64,000 bases of DNA from Mitsuaria chitosanitabida ATCC BAA-476 = NBRC 102408 (GCF_001598255.1 NZ_BCYP01000012.1:1-64000); one strand, 5' to 3'; shown: positions 16,913 through 27,616, numbered from the stretch's first letter. The notes: generated from the sequence alone by a model not told the origin. Made by a program: numbers and translations.

Positions 16913-18273
16913 GCGCGCAACCCCCGTCGCTGCTCATCGTCGAGGACGACCTCGCCCTGCAGAAGCAGCTCAAGTGGTCCATGGACCGCTTCGAGTCCGT
17001 CACCGCCGACGACGTCGCCACCGCGGTGCTGCAGTTCCGCCGCCACAAGCCGCCCGTGGTCACGATGGACCTGGGACTGCCGCCGGACCAGGACTCGGTG
17101 TCCGAGGGCTTCCGGCTGCTCGAGAAGCTGATCGAGCTGGAGCCCAGCACGAAGGTGATCGTGCTCACCGGCCAGAACGACCAGGGCAACGCGCTGCGCG
17201 CCATCCGCATGGGCGCCTACGACTTCCTGTCCAAGCCGGTCGACCCGGACGTGCTGGTGCTGACCGTGGAGCGCGCCATGCGCCTGCACGAGCTGCAGCA
17301 GGAGAACCAGCGCCTGCTGACCCAGCAGGACGGCGAGCCCACCGGCAAGCTGGTCACGCGCGACGCGCAGATGCAGCGCATCTGCCGTACCGTCGAGCGC
17401 GTGTCCGGCAGCGACGCCACCGTGCTGCTGCTCGGCGAGAGCGGCACCGGCAAGGAGGTGCTGGCGCAGTCGCTGCACGACGCCTCCAAGCGCAAGGGCC
17501 GCTTCGTCGCGATCAACTGCGCGGCCATCCCGGAGGCGCTGCTGGAGAGCGAGCTCTTCGGCTACGAGCGCGGCGCCTTCACCGGCGCGACCAAGACCAC
17601 CATCGGCAAGATCGAGACCGCCAACGGCGGCACGCTGATGCTCGATGAGATCGGCGATCTGCCGATGCCGCTGCAGGCCAAGCTGCTGCGCTTCCTGCAG
17701 GAACGCAACATCGAGCGCCTGGGGGGGCGGCAGGAGATCCCGGTGGACGTCCGCATCGTCGGCGCGACGCACCAGGACCTGAAGGCCAAGATCGAGCAGG
17801 GGCTGTTCCGCGAGGACTTGTATTACCGCCTGGCCGAGATCGTCGTCGACATCCCGCCGCTGCGCGACCGCGCCGGCGACGCGGTGCTGCTGTCCCACGC
17901 CTTCCTGCGCCGCTTCTCGTCCGAGCAGCGCCGGCCCATCCTGCGCCTGTCCGACGAGGCCATCCGCGCCGTCGAGGCGCACCGCTGGCCCGGCAACGTC
18001 CGCGAGCTGCAGAACCTCATGAAGCGCGCGTCCATCATGGCCGACGGCGACCGCATCACCGCCGATGACCTGGGCCTGCAGGTCCCGGGCGGCGACGCGC
18101 CGGCCGGCGACCAGGAGCTGGACCTGCGCACCGTGCGCGAGCGCGCCGAGCGTCAGGCGGTTGTCGCCGCATTGGCACGGACCGATGGCAACATCGCCAA
18201 GTCCGCCGATCTGCTGGGCGTGAGCCGTCCGACTTTGTACGATCTCATGGCCCGCCTCGGCATCAAGGCCTGA
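16909..18273 (+). CDS. prsR: PEP-CTERM-box response regulator PrsR (sigma-54 activator)
   Basis: The 454-aa protein has a receiver domain with the phosphoacceptor Asp at about residue 54 (VTMDLGLPPD). An AAA+ sigma-54 activation domain follows, with Walker A GESGTGKE at about 176, the sigma-54 loop ELFGYERGAFTGA, Walker B GGTLMLDEIGDL and an arginine-finger region. A Fis-type helix-turn-helix ends the protein (NIAKSADLLGVSRPTLYDLM). It should activate RpoN-dependent promoters of PEP-CTERM protein and exopolysaccharide genes. Targets are probably scattered over the genome. Confidence 0.92.
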   Translation: MSAQPPSLLIVEDDLALQKQLKWSMDRFESVTADDVATAVLQFRRHKPPVVTMDLGLPPDQDSVSEGFRLLEKLIELEPSTKVIVLTGQNDQGNALRAIRMGAYDFLSKPVDPDVLVLTVERAMRLHELQQENQRLLTQQDGEPTGKLVTRDAQMQRICRTVERVSGSDATVLLLGESGTGKEVLAQSLHDASKRKGRFVAINCAAIPEALLESELFGYERGAFTGATKTTIGKIETANGGTLMLDEIGDLPMPLQAKLLRFLQERNIERLGGRQEIPVDVRIVGATHQDLKAKIEQGLFREDLYYRLAEIVVDIPPLRDRAGDAVLLSHAFLRRFSSEQRRPILRLSDEAIRAVEAHRWPGNVRELQNLMKRASIMADGDRITADDLGLQVPGGDAPAGDQELDLRTVRERAERQAVVAALARTDGNIAKSADLLGVSRPTLYDLMARLGIKA

Positions 18274-18356
18274 CGGACCCGTCCCCGAGCGCGGACGCCC
18301 GCCGCGGGCGCCGCCCCTGTTCCCATCCGATCCACGTGACCGCGAAAGAGACACGC

Positions 18357-21227
18357 ATGTCCCGCAAGAACCAGAACGGCCCCGCGCAGGGGCGACCAGC
18401 AGGCGCGGAGGGCGCCGCCAACCGTCGATCGGGGCGCGGCCTGCTGCGCGGTGGCGCGGGCGCGCTGGCGCTGGGCTCGGCCCTGCTGCTGGCCGGCTGC
18501 TTCGGTGATTCGGCGCAGGACTTGCTGAAGTCGGCCAAGGAGCATCTGGACAAGAAGGACAGCAAGGGCGCGATCATCCAGCTCAAGAACGCGCTGCAGA
18601 AGGACGAGTCGCTGGCGGAGGCGCGCTTCCTGCTGGCGCGCGCGCTGCTCGACGGCGGCGACGTGGCCGGCGCGGCCATCGAGGCCGAGAAGGCCAAGGG
18701 CCAAGGCTACGGCGGTGACGCCATGTCGGCGCTGCAGGCCCGGCTGCTGCTGCGTCAGGGCAAGGTCGACGAGCTGATCGGCCAGTTCGGCACCGTCCAT
18801 CTGGCCACCGCCGCCGAGGAAGCCGACCTGCAATCCTCCCTGGTCAGCGCCTACGCGGCCAAGGGTGACCTGCGCGGCGCGCGGGCCGCCGCCGACGCGG
18901 CGCTGCGCGCGGCGCCGGACAAGGTCGCGGTGCAACTGGTCAACGTGCGCCTGCTGGCCGCGGAGGGCAAGCAGCCCGAGGCCCGCGCCGAGATCGACCG
19001 CGTGCTGGCCAAGTTCCCCGACTCGGCCGAGGCCTGGGAGTTCAAGGGCGAGCTGCAGGTCACCGCGCAGGAGCCGGCCGCCGACGCGATCACGAGCTTC
19101 CGCAAGGCGCTGTCGCTGGACAAGAAGCAGGTCGCCGCCCACTCGGCCCTGGTCAACCTGCTGCTGCGCCAGAACGACAAGGCCGGCGCGGCCGAGGCGA
19201 TGAAGGAGATGCGCGCCGCCGTGCCGCAGCAGCCGCAGACCCTGTTCCTGGCCGCGATCATGGCGCTGGACGCCAACAACGTGAAGGAAGCGACCGACCT
19301 GTCGCAGGCGCTGCTCAAGATGGCGCCGGGCAACGACAACGCGCTGTTCCTGGCGGGCCGCGTCGCGCTGGCCAACGGCGACCTGCGCTCGGCCGAATCC
19401 AACTTCGCCAAGGTGCTGCAGTCCGCGCCCGAGGCGGTCAATGCGCGCGTCGCGCTGGCCCAGCTGCAGCTGCGCGGCGGCGACCTGGACCAGGCGATGG
19501 CCACGCTGCAGCCCGCGCTGGACGCCAAGATCCCCAACGGCGACGCGCTGGCGCTGGGCGCCGCGATCCGCCTGCGCCTGGGGCAGGGCGCCGAGGCGGA
19601 GAGCCTGCTGGCGCGCGCCGCGGAGGCCAACCCGAACGACGTGCGCAGCCGCATCGGGCTGGCCATGGCGCAGATCCAGAAGGGCCAGGAGGCCCAGGGC
19701 CTGGCGGCGCTGCGCGCGCTGGCGACCCAGGACGCCAAGGGCACGCAGGCCGACGTCGCGCTGATCAGCGCGCTGGTGCGCAAGCGTGACGACGCCGGCG
19801 CGCAGGCCGCGATCGCCGCGCTGGAGAAGAAGGATCCCAAGTCCGCCACCGCGCCCGAGCTGCGCGGCAGCCTGGCCAAGCTGCGCGGCGACAAGGCCGG
19901 CGCGCGGGCCCAGTTCGAGGAGGCCTTCAAGCGCGAGCCCGCCTCCATGGCCGTGGCCAACAGCCTGGCCGAGCTGGACATGCAGGACCGCAAGCCCGAG
20001 GACGCCGTCAAGCGCTACGAGGCGGTGCTCAAGGCCGATCCCAAGCAGTTGCGCGCCGAGCTGGCCGTCATCGGCCTGAAGCTCAACAACCAGCTGATGG
20101 ACAAGGATGCCGCCGCCAAGCGCCTGGTCGAGCTGACCAAGGCGCATCCGGAGGACGTGGCCACGCGTTCCGCCGCGGTCGCGCTGCTGATGGAGAAGAA
20201 GGACCTGAAGCAGGCCCTGAGCCTGGCGCAGGAAGGCGTCACCGCCAACGCGGACAAGCCGGAGCTGATCGACCTGCTGGGCCAGGCCCAGGCCGCCAGC
20301 GGCGACCGCCAGCAGGCCATCACCAGCTTCAACAAGCTGGCGACGCTGCAGCCGCGTTCCCCGCTGGGCCAGATGCGCCTGGCCGAGCTGGCCGTGCAGA
20401 CCGGCGACAAGGAGGCCGCGGCCACGGCGCTCAAGCGCGCCCAGGCCATCGCCCCGGGCGACGCCGAGCTGGCGCGCCGCGTGGCCGAGCGCGCCATGCA
20501 GATCCAGAAGCCCGAGATCGCGCTGCTCGCGGCCAAGGGCCTGCAGACCGCCGCTCCGAAATCGCCGCTGGGCTGGACGCTCGAGGGCGACGTGGCCCGC
20601 GCCCGCAAGGACTGGCCGGCCGCGCTGGCGTCCTACCGCAAGGCCGAGCAGGTCGTCGGCGACACGGCGAGCGTCGACCTCGCGATGGCGCTGCACGGCA
20701 CGCTGTCCCAGGCGGGCAAGAAGGAGGAGGCCGCGGCCTACGCCAGCGCCTGGATGGCCAAGCACAAGCAGGACGCGCTGTTCCTGTATCACCTGGGCGA
20801 CGTCGCGCTGCAGCAGTCCGACTTCGCGCAGGCCGAGCAGCGCTATCAGGCCGTGCTCGCGATCAACCCGCAGCACGCGGCCGCGATGAACAACGTCGCC
20901 TGGCTGCGCCTGCGCGCGGGCAAGCCCGACGACGGTCTGAAATTTGCCGAGAAGGCCAACGCGCTGCGTCCGAAGATGCCGCCTTACCTGGACACCTGGG
21001 CCGAGGCGCTGGCCGCCAAGGGCCAGACGGCCAAGGCCATCGAGGTGCAGAAGCAGGCGGTGGAGCTGGCGCCGACGGTGCCCGGCTTCCGCCTGCGCCT
21101 GGCCCAGCTGTACGTGGCGGGCGGCAACAAGACGGACGCCCAGGCGGAACTCAAGCGCCTGGCCGATCTGGGGGCGAGTTTCGATCAACAAGCCGAGGTG
21201 CAGAAGCTGCAAGCCTCGATCCGCTGA
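18357..21227 (+). CDS. prsT: PEP-CTERM system TPR-repeat lipoprotein PrsT
   Basis: The 956-aa protein begins with a basic stretch, a hydrophobic segment and a lipobox (LLLAGC, Cys near residue 50), so it is probably a lipoprotein. The rest is a superhelix of many TPR units, each with patterns such as AEARFLLARALLDGGDVAGAAIE. The large TPR scaffold and its position after prsK-prsR identify PrsT, whose exact role (secretion or polymer export scaffold) is not established. I chose the ATG at 18357; a GTG at 18336 would add seven residues and has no better ribosome site. The gap from prsR is 83 bp. Codon use is as extremely GC-rich as its neighbours. Confidence 0.9.
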   Translation: MSRKNQNGPAQGRPAGAEGAANRRSGRGLLRGGAGALALGSALLLAGCFGDSAQDLLKSAKEHLDKKDSKGAIIQLKNALQKDESLAEARFLLARALLDGGDVAGAAIEAEKAKGQGYGGDAMSALQARLLLRQGKVDELIGQFGTVHLATAAEEADLQSSLVSAYAAKGDLRGARAAADAALRAAPDKVAVQLVNVRLLAAEGKQPEARAEIDRVLAKFPDSAEAWEFKGELQVTAQEPAADAITSFRKALSLDKKQVAAHSALVNLLLRQNDKAGAAEAMKEMRAAVPQQPQTLFLAAIMALDANNVKEATDLSQALLKMAPGNDNALFLAGRVALANGDLRSAESNFAKVLQSAPEAVNARVALAQLQLRGGDLDQAMATLQPALDAKIPNGDALALGAAIRLRLGQGAEAESLLARAAEANPNDVRSRIGLAMAQIQKGQEAQGLAALRALATQDAKGTQADVALISALVRKRDDAGAQAAIAALEKKDPKSATAPELRGSLAKLRGDKAGARAQFEEAFKREPASMAVANSLAELDMQDRKPEDAVKRYEAVLKADPKQLRAELAVIGLKLNNQLMDKDAAAKRLVELTKAHPEDVATRSAAVALLMEKKDLKQALSLAQEGVTANADKPELIDLLGQAQAASGDRQQAITSFNKLATLQPRSPLGQMRLAELAVQTGDKEAAATALKRAQAIAPGDAELARRVAERAMQIQKPEIALLAAKGLQTAAPKSPLGWTLEGDVARARKDWPAALASYRKAEQVVGDTASVDLAMALHGTLSQAGKKEEAAAYASAWMAKHKQDALFLYHLGDVALQQSDFAQAEQRYQAVLAINPQHAAAMNNVAWLRLRAGKPDDGLKFAEKANALRPKMPPYLDTWAEALAAKGQTAKAIEVQKQAVELAPTVPGFRLRLAQLYVAGGNKTDAQAELKRLADLGASFDQQAEVQKLQASIR

Positions 21228-21289
21228 GGCGCTTCGAATCGCCCCGGCGGGCCGACGGCGCGCGGACCACCGCGCCCAGGGAGACGGTC

Positions 21290-22594
21290 ATGAGCCAGAT
21301 TCGACGTTCCAGTCTGCGCAAGCGGTTCCACCAGGGACTGCGGCGTCTGTTCTCGAGCCTGCCGAAGCCGATCCGCTTCGGCATCTACCGGCGCATGGTC
21401 GATTGCGACCCCGCGCCGTCGGAGCGGCTCGAGCTGAAGGTCGCCGACACGCGGGAGGAGCTGGACGCCTGCTTCCGCATCCTGCACGACGCCTACGTCG
21501 GCAGCGGCTTCATGAAGCCGGACCCCAGCGGCATGCGCGTGACGCAATACCACGCGCTGCCCACCACGACCACGCTGTGCGCCAAGTACGACGGCGTGGT
21601 GGTGGGCACCATCTCGATGGTGCGCGAAGGGGTGTTCGGCTTCCCGCTGCAGTCGGTGTTCGACCTGGAGGGGGTGCGGGCCAAGGGCGGCAAGATCGCG
21701 GAGATCTCCGCGCTGGCCGTGGCGCCCGCCTTCCGCAAGACCGGCGGGGCCATCCTGTTCCCGCTGATGAAGTTCATGCACCAGTACTGCACGGAGTACT
21801 TCGACACCCGGCACCTGGTCATCGCGGTCAACCCCGACAAGATCGAGCTCTACGAGGCCTTGCTTTTCTTCCAGCGCCTGCGCGAGCAGACGGTCGACAA
21901 CTACGACTTCGCCAACGGCGCGCCGGCGGTGGGCGCCACGCTGGACCTGCACGAGGCGGACCGGATCTTCGAAAAGGCCTATCGCGGCCGCGCCCCCCGC
22001 AAGAACCTGCACCACTACTTCTTCCGCCAGAACCTGGCCAACATCCGCCTGCCCGAGCGGCGCTTCCACACCACCAACGACCCGGTCATGACGCCGGCGC
22101 TGCTGGACCACTTCTTCAACCATGCGGTGCCGGTGTTCGCGCAGATGGACGACCGGAAGAAGGCCCTGCTGTGGTCGGTCTACCGGGAGGATGCGCAGTT
22201 CCGGGCGGTGCTGCCGATGCTCAGCGGCGGCGGCCAGGACCTGGGCCGGGCGCTGCGGCAGTACCCGCGCTACTCGATCCGCTGCCCGGGCCACCTGGAC
22301 ATCCGCGCCGCCAACGACAGCCAGCTGGGTCACTTCGACCTGGACGTGATCGAGGTGTCGGCGCACGGCTTCCAGGCCGAGTGCGACCATGACCTGCCGC
22401 TGCAGATCGACGGCACGGTGGAGATCGAGCTGGGCCAGCACGAGCGCGCCCACGTGACTGCACGCGCCGTGCGCCGCAAGGACACCGAGCAGGGGAGCTT
22501 CTACGGCTTCCGCATCGACGAACCCGACCGCCACTGGCGCAGCTTCGTCTCCACGCTGGAGATGGGCACGACCACCAAGGACCTCGCCGCATGA
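21290..22594 (+). CDS. FeeM-like N-acyl amino acid synthase fused to a PilZ-like domain
   Basis: The 434-aa protein has two parts. Residues about 40-215 show a GNAT fold of the FeeM / acyl-homoserine-lactone-synthase-like type (LDACFRILHDAYVGSGFMKP, AKYDGVVVGTISMVRE, EISALAVAPAFRKTGG). These enzymes join a fatty acyl group from acyl-ACP to an amino acid. Residues about 322-425 look like PilZ: RYSIR matches RxxxR and VIEVSAHGFQ is close to (D/N)xSxxG, with Glu for Asp/Asn. PilZ domains bind cyclic di-GMP, so activity may be controlled by it. A helical segment joins the parts. It lies 62 bp after prsT, and its stop overlaps the next gene by 4 bp. Fold calls are by motif; substrate and c-di-GMP binding are inferred. 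Confidence 0.72.
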   Translation: MSQIRRSSLRKRFHQGLRRLFSSLPKPIRFGIYRRMVDCDPAPSERLELKVADTREELDACFRILHDAYVGSGFMKPDPSGMRVTQYHALPTTTTLCAKYDGVVVGTISMVREGVFGFPLQSVFDLEGVRAKGGKIAEISALAVAPAFRKTGGAILFPLMKFMHQYCTEYFDTRHLVIAVNPDKIELYEALLFFQRLREQTVDNYDFANGAPAVGATLDLHEADRIFEKAYRGRAPRKNLHHYFFRQNLANIRLPERRFHTTNDPVMTPALLDHFFNHAVPVFAQMDDRKKALLWSVYREDAQFRAVLPMLSGGGQDLGRALRQYPRYSIRCPGHLDIRAANDSQLGHFDLDVIEVSAHGFQAECDHDLPLQIDGTVEIELGQHERAHVTARAVRRKDTEQGSFYGFRIDEPDRHWRSFVSTLEMGTTTKDLAA

Positions 22595-23547
22595 CCCGAC
22601 CTTCGCTTCGCCCTCCATTCGCCCGGCTTGTCGCCGGCCCGATCCGTCCGACGGACCCGTCGACCCTGACGGGCGGGACCGACGCAGGCGAGGGCGGACG
22701 GTCGTCGCTGGTGGCGCGCGAAGCGAGCGCCGAGGTCGACTCGCGCCGGCGCGGCGTGCTCGCGCTGGGCGGCGTCGGCCTGCTGGGCGGTCTCGGCGCG
22801 CTGTGGTCCGCTCCGGCGCGCGCGCAGGAGATGTCCAGCACCTTGCCCGACCTGATCGACCGCAGCCGCGGCGCGGTCGTGGCGGTGGGCACCTTCGACG
22901 CGACGGACAGCCCGCGCTTCGGCTTCCGCGGCACCGGCTTCGCGGTCGGTGACGGCCGGCAGATCGTGACCTGCGCGCACGTGGTGCCCAATCCGCTGGA
23001 GAAGGAGCTGATGATCACCGTGCCCGCGTCGGCCAATCCGACGGGCCAGCCGCAGCTGCGGCCGGTGAAGCTGGTGCGGCGCGACGTGCCGCACGACCTC
23101 GCGGTGCTGGAGCTCACCGACGGCAAGCCGCTGACCGAGGTGCTGTCGCTCGCCACCCCCGAGGACCGCCAGCCGGCGGTGCGCGAGGGCGCCGCCGTGG
23201 CGCTGATGGGCTACCCGATCGGCACGCAACTGGGCGTGACGATGGCGACGCACCGCGGCATCGTCGCCGCGATCACGGTGACGGCGATGCCGGCGCCGAC
23301 CTCCAACTCGCTGGACCAGCGCGCGCTGCGCCAGCTGCGCGACGGTCCGATGGAGTTCCTCCAGCTGGACATCACCGCCTATCCGGGCAACAGCGGCGGT
23401 CCGCTGCTGGACATGCGCACCGGCAAGGTGGTGGGGGTGGTCAACATGGTGGTGCTCAAGGGCACCCGCGAATCGGCGCTCACGGCGCCCAGCGGCATCA
23501 GCTACGCGGTGCCGGTGAAGTACGTGACGGCGGTGCTGGGGAAGTGA
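22591..23547 (+). CDS. Tat-exported trypsin-like serine protease
   Basis: The 318-aa protein has an unusually long N region, then a twin-arginine signal (SRRRGVLALGGVGLLGG) with cleavage near ARA. A chymotrypsin-fold domain follows, with His at about residue 130 (TCAHVV), Asp at about 169 (HDLAVLEL) and Ser at about 268 (GNSGGPLL), as in the HtrA core but with no PDZ. The start ATG overlaps the acyltransferase stop. The region between the first ATG and the twin arginines (about 50 residues) is poor for a signal peptide, so a later start is possible. Its location suggests processing of a protein handled by the Prs system, which is speculation. Confidence 0.8.
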   Translation: MTRPSLRPPFARLVAGPIRPTDPSTLTGGTDAGEGGRSSLVAREASAEVDSRRRGVLALGGVGLLGGLGALWSAPARAQEMSSTLPDLIDRSRGAVVAVGTFDATDSPRFGFRGTGFAVGDGRQIVTCAHVVPNPLEKELMITVPASANPTGQPQLRPVKLVRRDVPHDLAVLELTDGKPLTEVLSLATPEDRQPAVREGAAVALMGYPIGTQLGVTMATHRGIVAAITVTAMPAPTSNSLDQRALRQLRDGPMEFLQLDITAYPGNSGGPLLDMRTGKVVGVVNMVVLKGTRESALTAPSGISYAVPVKYVTAVLGK

Positions 23548-23576
23548 TCGGGATCCGGTTGATCGCTCCATGAAGA

Positions 23577-23593
23577 AGGGCCCGCGGGGCCCT
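23577..23593 (-). terminator. Hairpin terminator of the MFS gene
   Basis: AGGGCCC / GGGCCCT form a perfect 7-bp stem with a 3-nt loop between convergent genes. On the minus strand it is followed by TTCTTC, consistent with termination of the leftward MFS transcript. Confidence 0.6.
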
Positions 23594-23604
23594 GCGTGTT
23601 CGGC

Positions 23605-25050
23605 TCACCCCGCATGCCCCATCGGCGCGCCGACGCCGGCCTGCGGCGCGGGCTCGCGCAGCAGCAGCGCCAGCAGGCCGCCCGCCGCGGCGAAGACAGC
23701 GCCCACGGCGAAGGCGACGCGATAGCCACCGGCCAGCGCCGCCGGCAGCGCCGCCCCCAGCGCGCCCAGTTCCGCGCTGCGCGAGGCCGCCAGGCTCGCC
23801 AGCACGGCCAGGCCCAGTGAACCGCCCATCATGAAGGAGGTGTTCACCACGCCCGAGGCCAGACCCGATTCGCTCGGGGCGACCTCGCTCATCGCGGCCA
23901 GCAGCACTGGATTGAAGGCCACGCCGGCGCCCAGGCCCAGCAGCAGCATCCCCGGCAGCACGTCCAGCCAGAAGCCGCCGTCGGCCGGCGCGCGCGCGAA
24001 CAGCGCCAGGCCCAGCGCCGCGAGCAGCAGGCCGCCGCACAGCGGCAGGCGCAGGCCGTAGCGCATCACCAGCTTGGCCGACAGGCCCACCGAGAAGGCC
24101 GCCATGATCAGGTTGGACGGGAGGAAGCCCAGGCCCACGTGCATCGCGTCGTAGCCCAGCACCAGCTGCATGTAGAGCGCCGACAGGAAGAACCACGCGA
24201 ACATCGCCGCGGCCCAGAGCACGCCGATCACGTTGCTCACCGCCACCGAGCGCAGCCGGAACAGCGACAGCGGCATCAGCGGATGCGCGACCTTCATCTC
24301 CAGCACCAGGAAGACCGCCAGCAGCAGCACCGCGCCGGCCAGCATCCCGAGCGTGCGCGGGGAGGTCCAGCCGGCCTCGTTGCCGCCCACCACCGCGTAG
24401 ACCGCCAGCATCAGCGAGGCGGTGACCGTCACCGCGCCGGCCCAGTCCAGGGTCTCGCCCGGCGCCGTCGGCCCGCCGCGCTCGATCAGCCACAGGCACA
24501 GCGCCAGCACGATCACGCCGATCGGCAGGTTGACCAGGAAGATCCAGTGCCAGCTCAGCGTGCTGGTCAGCAGCCCGCCCAGCAGCACGCCGATGCTGCC
24601 GCCGCCGGCGCAGACGAAGCCGTAGACGCCCATGGCCTTGGCCCGCTCGCCGGGCTCGGTGAACATGTTCATGATCAGCGACAGCGAGATCGCCGACACC
24701 ACCGCGCCGCCCAGGCCCTGCACGGCGCGCGCCGCGATCAGCAGCTCCTGCGTGTGGGCCAGGCCGCAGGCGGCGGACGCCGCGGTGAACAGCCCCAGCC
24801 CGGCCAGGAACATGCGCCGGTGGCCGTACAGGTCACCCAGCCGGCCGCCCAGCAGCATGAAGCCGCCGAAGGTCAGCATGTAGGCGTTGACCACCCAGAC
24901 CAGCGAGGTCTCGGTGAAGTGCAGGTCGGCGCGGATGGAGGGCAGGGCGACGTTCACGATGGTCGTGTCCAGCACGATCATCAGCACGCCCAGGCAGAGC
25001 ACGCCCAGCGCCAGCCAGCGGCGCCGCTTGGAATCAAGGTGGGAAGTCAT
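23605..25050 (-). CDS. MFS multidrug exporter, DHA2 (EmrB/QacA) family
   Basis: The 481-aa protein has about 14 membrane helices and DHA2 motifs. These include motif D1 (LDTTIVNVALPSI), motif A (GGRLGDLYGHRRMFLAGLGLF) and motif C-like glycines (GVLLGGLLTSTLSWHWIFLVNLPIG). Such proton antiporters expel hydrophobic drugs or signals. The start at 25050 puts the first helix about 10 residues in; no ribosome site is visible there. No adaptor (EmrA) or local TetR/MarR regulator is present. The substrate is unknown. Confidence 0.88.
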   Translation of the reverse strand: MTSHLDSKRRRWLALGVLCLGVLMIVLDTTIVNVALPSIRADLHFTETSLVWVVNAYMLTFGGFMLLGGRLGDLYGHRRMFLAGLGLFTAASAACGLAHTQELLIAARAVQGLGGAVVSAISLSLIMNMFTEPGERAKAMGVYGFVCAGGGSIGVLLGGLLTSTLSWHWIFLVNLPIGVIVLALCLWLIERGGPTAPGETLDWAGAVTVTASLMLAVYAVVGGNEAGWTSPRTLGMLAGAVLLLAVFLVLEMKVAHPLMPLSLFRLRSVAVSNVIGVLWAAAMFAWFFLSALYMQLVLGYDAMHVGLGFLPSNLIMAAFSVGLSAKLVMRYGLRLPLCGGLLLAALGLALFARAPADGGFWLDVLPGMLLLGLGAGVAFNPVLLAAMSEVAPSESGLASGVVNTSFMMGGSLGLAVLASLAASRSAELGALGAALPAALAGGYRVAFAVGAVFAAAGGLLALLLREPAPQAGVGAPMGHAG

Positions 25051-25369
25051 GGAGAACGGACTTTCGTTGAAGCTCGGCAGGGTCTCGTGAGCACGACGCG
25101 CGAGCGTCCGTGAGTTCGACACGGCTCCGGGCCGGGGCGGCCGCGCGAATCGACATCCGGCCGCGAAGGACCGCGTTTGTATCAGCGCGTCCGCGGGCCC
25201 GCCAGTGCCGCCGGTCCCGGGGCGCGCGCGTGCTGCCATGGGCTGTCAGCTGTCAGTCGATCGACTACGCGCGCTGGCGACATCGCTGCACCGCGCGATG
25301 CGGCGTGCCTGTCTGTCATGCGAACGGGACCCGCCAGATCATTCGCTCATCAACAGGGGGCACCACATC
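25051..25369. promoter_or_regulatory. Divergent intergenic region, MFS exporter and SCPU protein
   Basis: The 319 bp carry no convincing gene. A direct repeat GCTGTCAGCTGTCAG (25242-25256) is followed by the palindrome GTCGATCGAC. AGGGGG lies 10 nt before the SCPU start. No strong sigma-70 promoter stands out. Confidence 0.35.
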
Positions 25370-25939
25370 ATGAGCATCACGAAACACGCGAAGGCGATCC
25401 GGCAGGAGCGCCACAGCAGCTTCAAGACGGCGCTGCTGCTGTCCAGCCTGGCGATCGGCGCCGGCTTGCTGTTCAGCGCGGCGCAGGAAGCGCGCGGCGC
25501 CACGCCGGTGACCAGCACCTTCCAGGCGACGGCGACGATCACGAGTTCATGCACGGTGTCCGGCTCCAACCTGAACTTCGGCAACGCGATCGATCCGCTG
25601 GCCACCGGTGTGCCGCTGGACGCCTCGTCCAACCTGACCGTCAGTTGCTCCAACAGCACGCCCTATGCGGTGTCGCTCAACGCTGGCGCGAACGCGGGCG
25701 GCGCCTCGAACTTCACGAGCCGCACGATGAAGAGCGGCTCCGACACCTTGTCCTATCAGCTGTATCTGGATTCCGGCCGCTCCAGCGTCTGGGGCGACGG
25801 GACCTCGTCCTCGGCGACCAAGAGCGGCACGGGCACCGGCAGCGCGCAGACCATCCCGGTCTACGGTCGCATCCCGTCGCTGTCCAATGTCGTGCCGGGC
25901 AGCTACACCGACACCGTCACGGTCACCGTCAGCTACTGA
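25370..25939 (+). CDS. Spore coat U (SCPU) domain secreted protein
   Basis: The 189-aa protein has a long signal peptide (hydrophobic [17 protein letters not shown], cut near ARGA). A single SCPU beta-sandwich follows, with [27 protein letters not shown], a second Cys in [19 protein letters not shown], and the C-terminal [12 protein letters not shown] strand resembling a pilin donor strand. SCPU proteins include the Csu-type archaic chaperone-usher pilins. No chaperone or usher gene is nearby, so it may be a matrix or orphan surface protein. It is Thr/Ser-rich and distinct in composition from its neighbours. Confidence 0.82.
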   Translation: MSITKHAKAIRQERHSSFKTALLLSSLAIGAGLLFSAAQEARGATPVTSTFQATATITSSCTVSGSNLNFGNAIDPLATGVPLDASSNLTVSCSNSTPYAVSLNAGANAGGASNFTSRTMKSGSDTLSYQLYLDSGRSSVWGDGTSSSATKSGTGTGSAQTIPVYGRIPSLSNVVPGSYTDTVTVTVSY

Positions 25940-26025
25940 CGCGCGACCCCGGGTCCGGCGTCAGGGCCGGACCGATCGTTTGCTCGAGTGCTGACGCCCA
26001 GCGCCGCACGAGTCGTGATTGATGT

Positions 26026-26067
26026 GGGAGGCCACGGGCCTCGGACACGCACGCGGCCCGGCCTCCC
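26026..26067. terminator. Large hairpin between convergent genes
   Basis: GGGAGGCC-AC-GGGCC pairs with GGCCC-GGCCTCCC (13 pairs with a 2-nt bulge). It lies between the SCPU gene and sdaA, so it could serve both. It has no long U tract. Confidence 0.55.
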
Positions 26068-26084
26068 CCCTGACATGCGGCGTG

Positions 26085-27476
<1,392 letters not shown>

Positions 27477-27616
27477 GGCATGCCTCGTGGGTGAGCCGGT
27501 CGCGCCGGCGCGGTCGCTCGCGCGCCGCGGTCGGTCGACCTGACGAGTCGTCCGGTCGGACCTCGTCGTGATGAAGGACGGACGCGCCCGCGAGCGCGTC
27601 GGGGGAAGGGGCGGGC

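Noticed and set aside
18336-18356. GTG start for prsT
   Set aside because: It adds seven residues before a signal region that is already long, and it has no better ribosome site than the ATG at 18357.
18153-21212. Minus-strand frame of 1019 codons opposite prsT
   Set aside because: Shadow of the TPR gene; low-complexity Leu/Gln/Gly/Arg/Ala with no ribosome site.
25205-25369. Longer N terminus for the SCPU protein
   Set aside because: It would precede the signal peptide by 55 residues, which would block export; AGGGGG fits the ATG at 25370.
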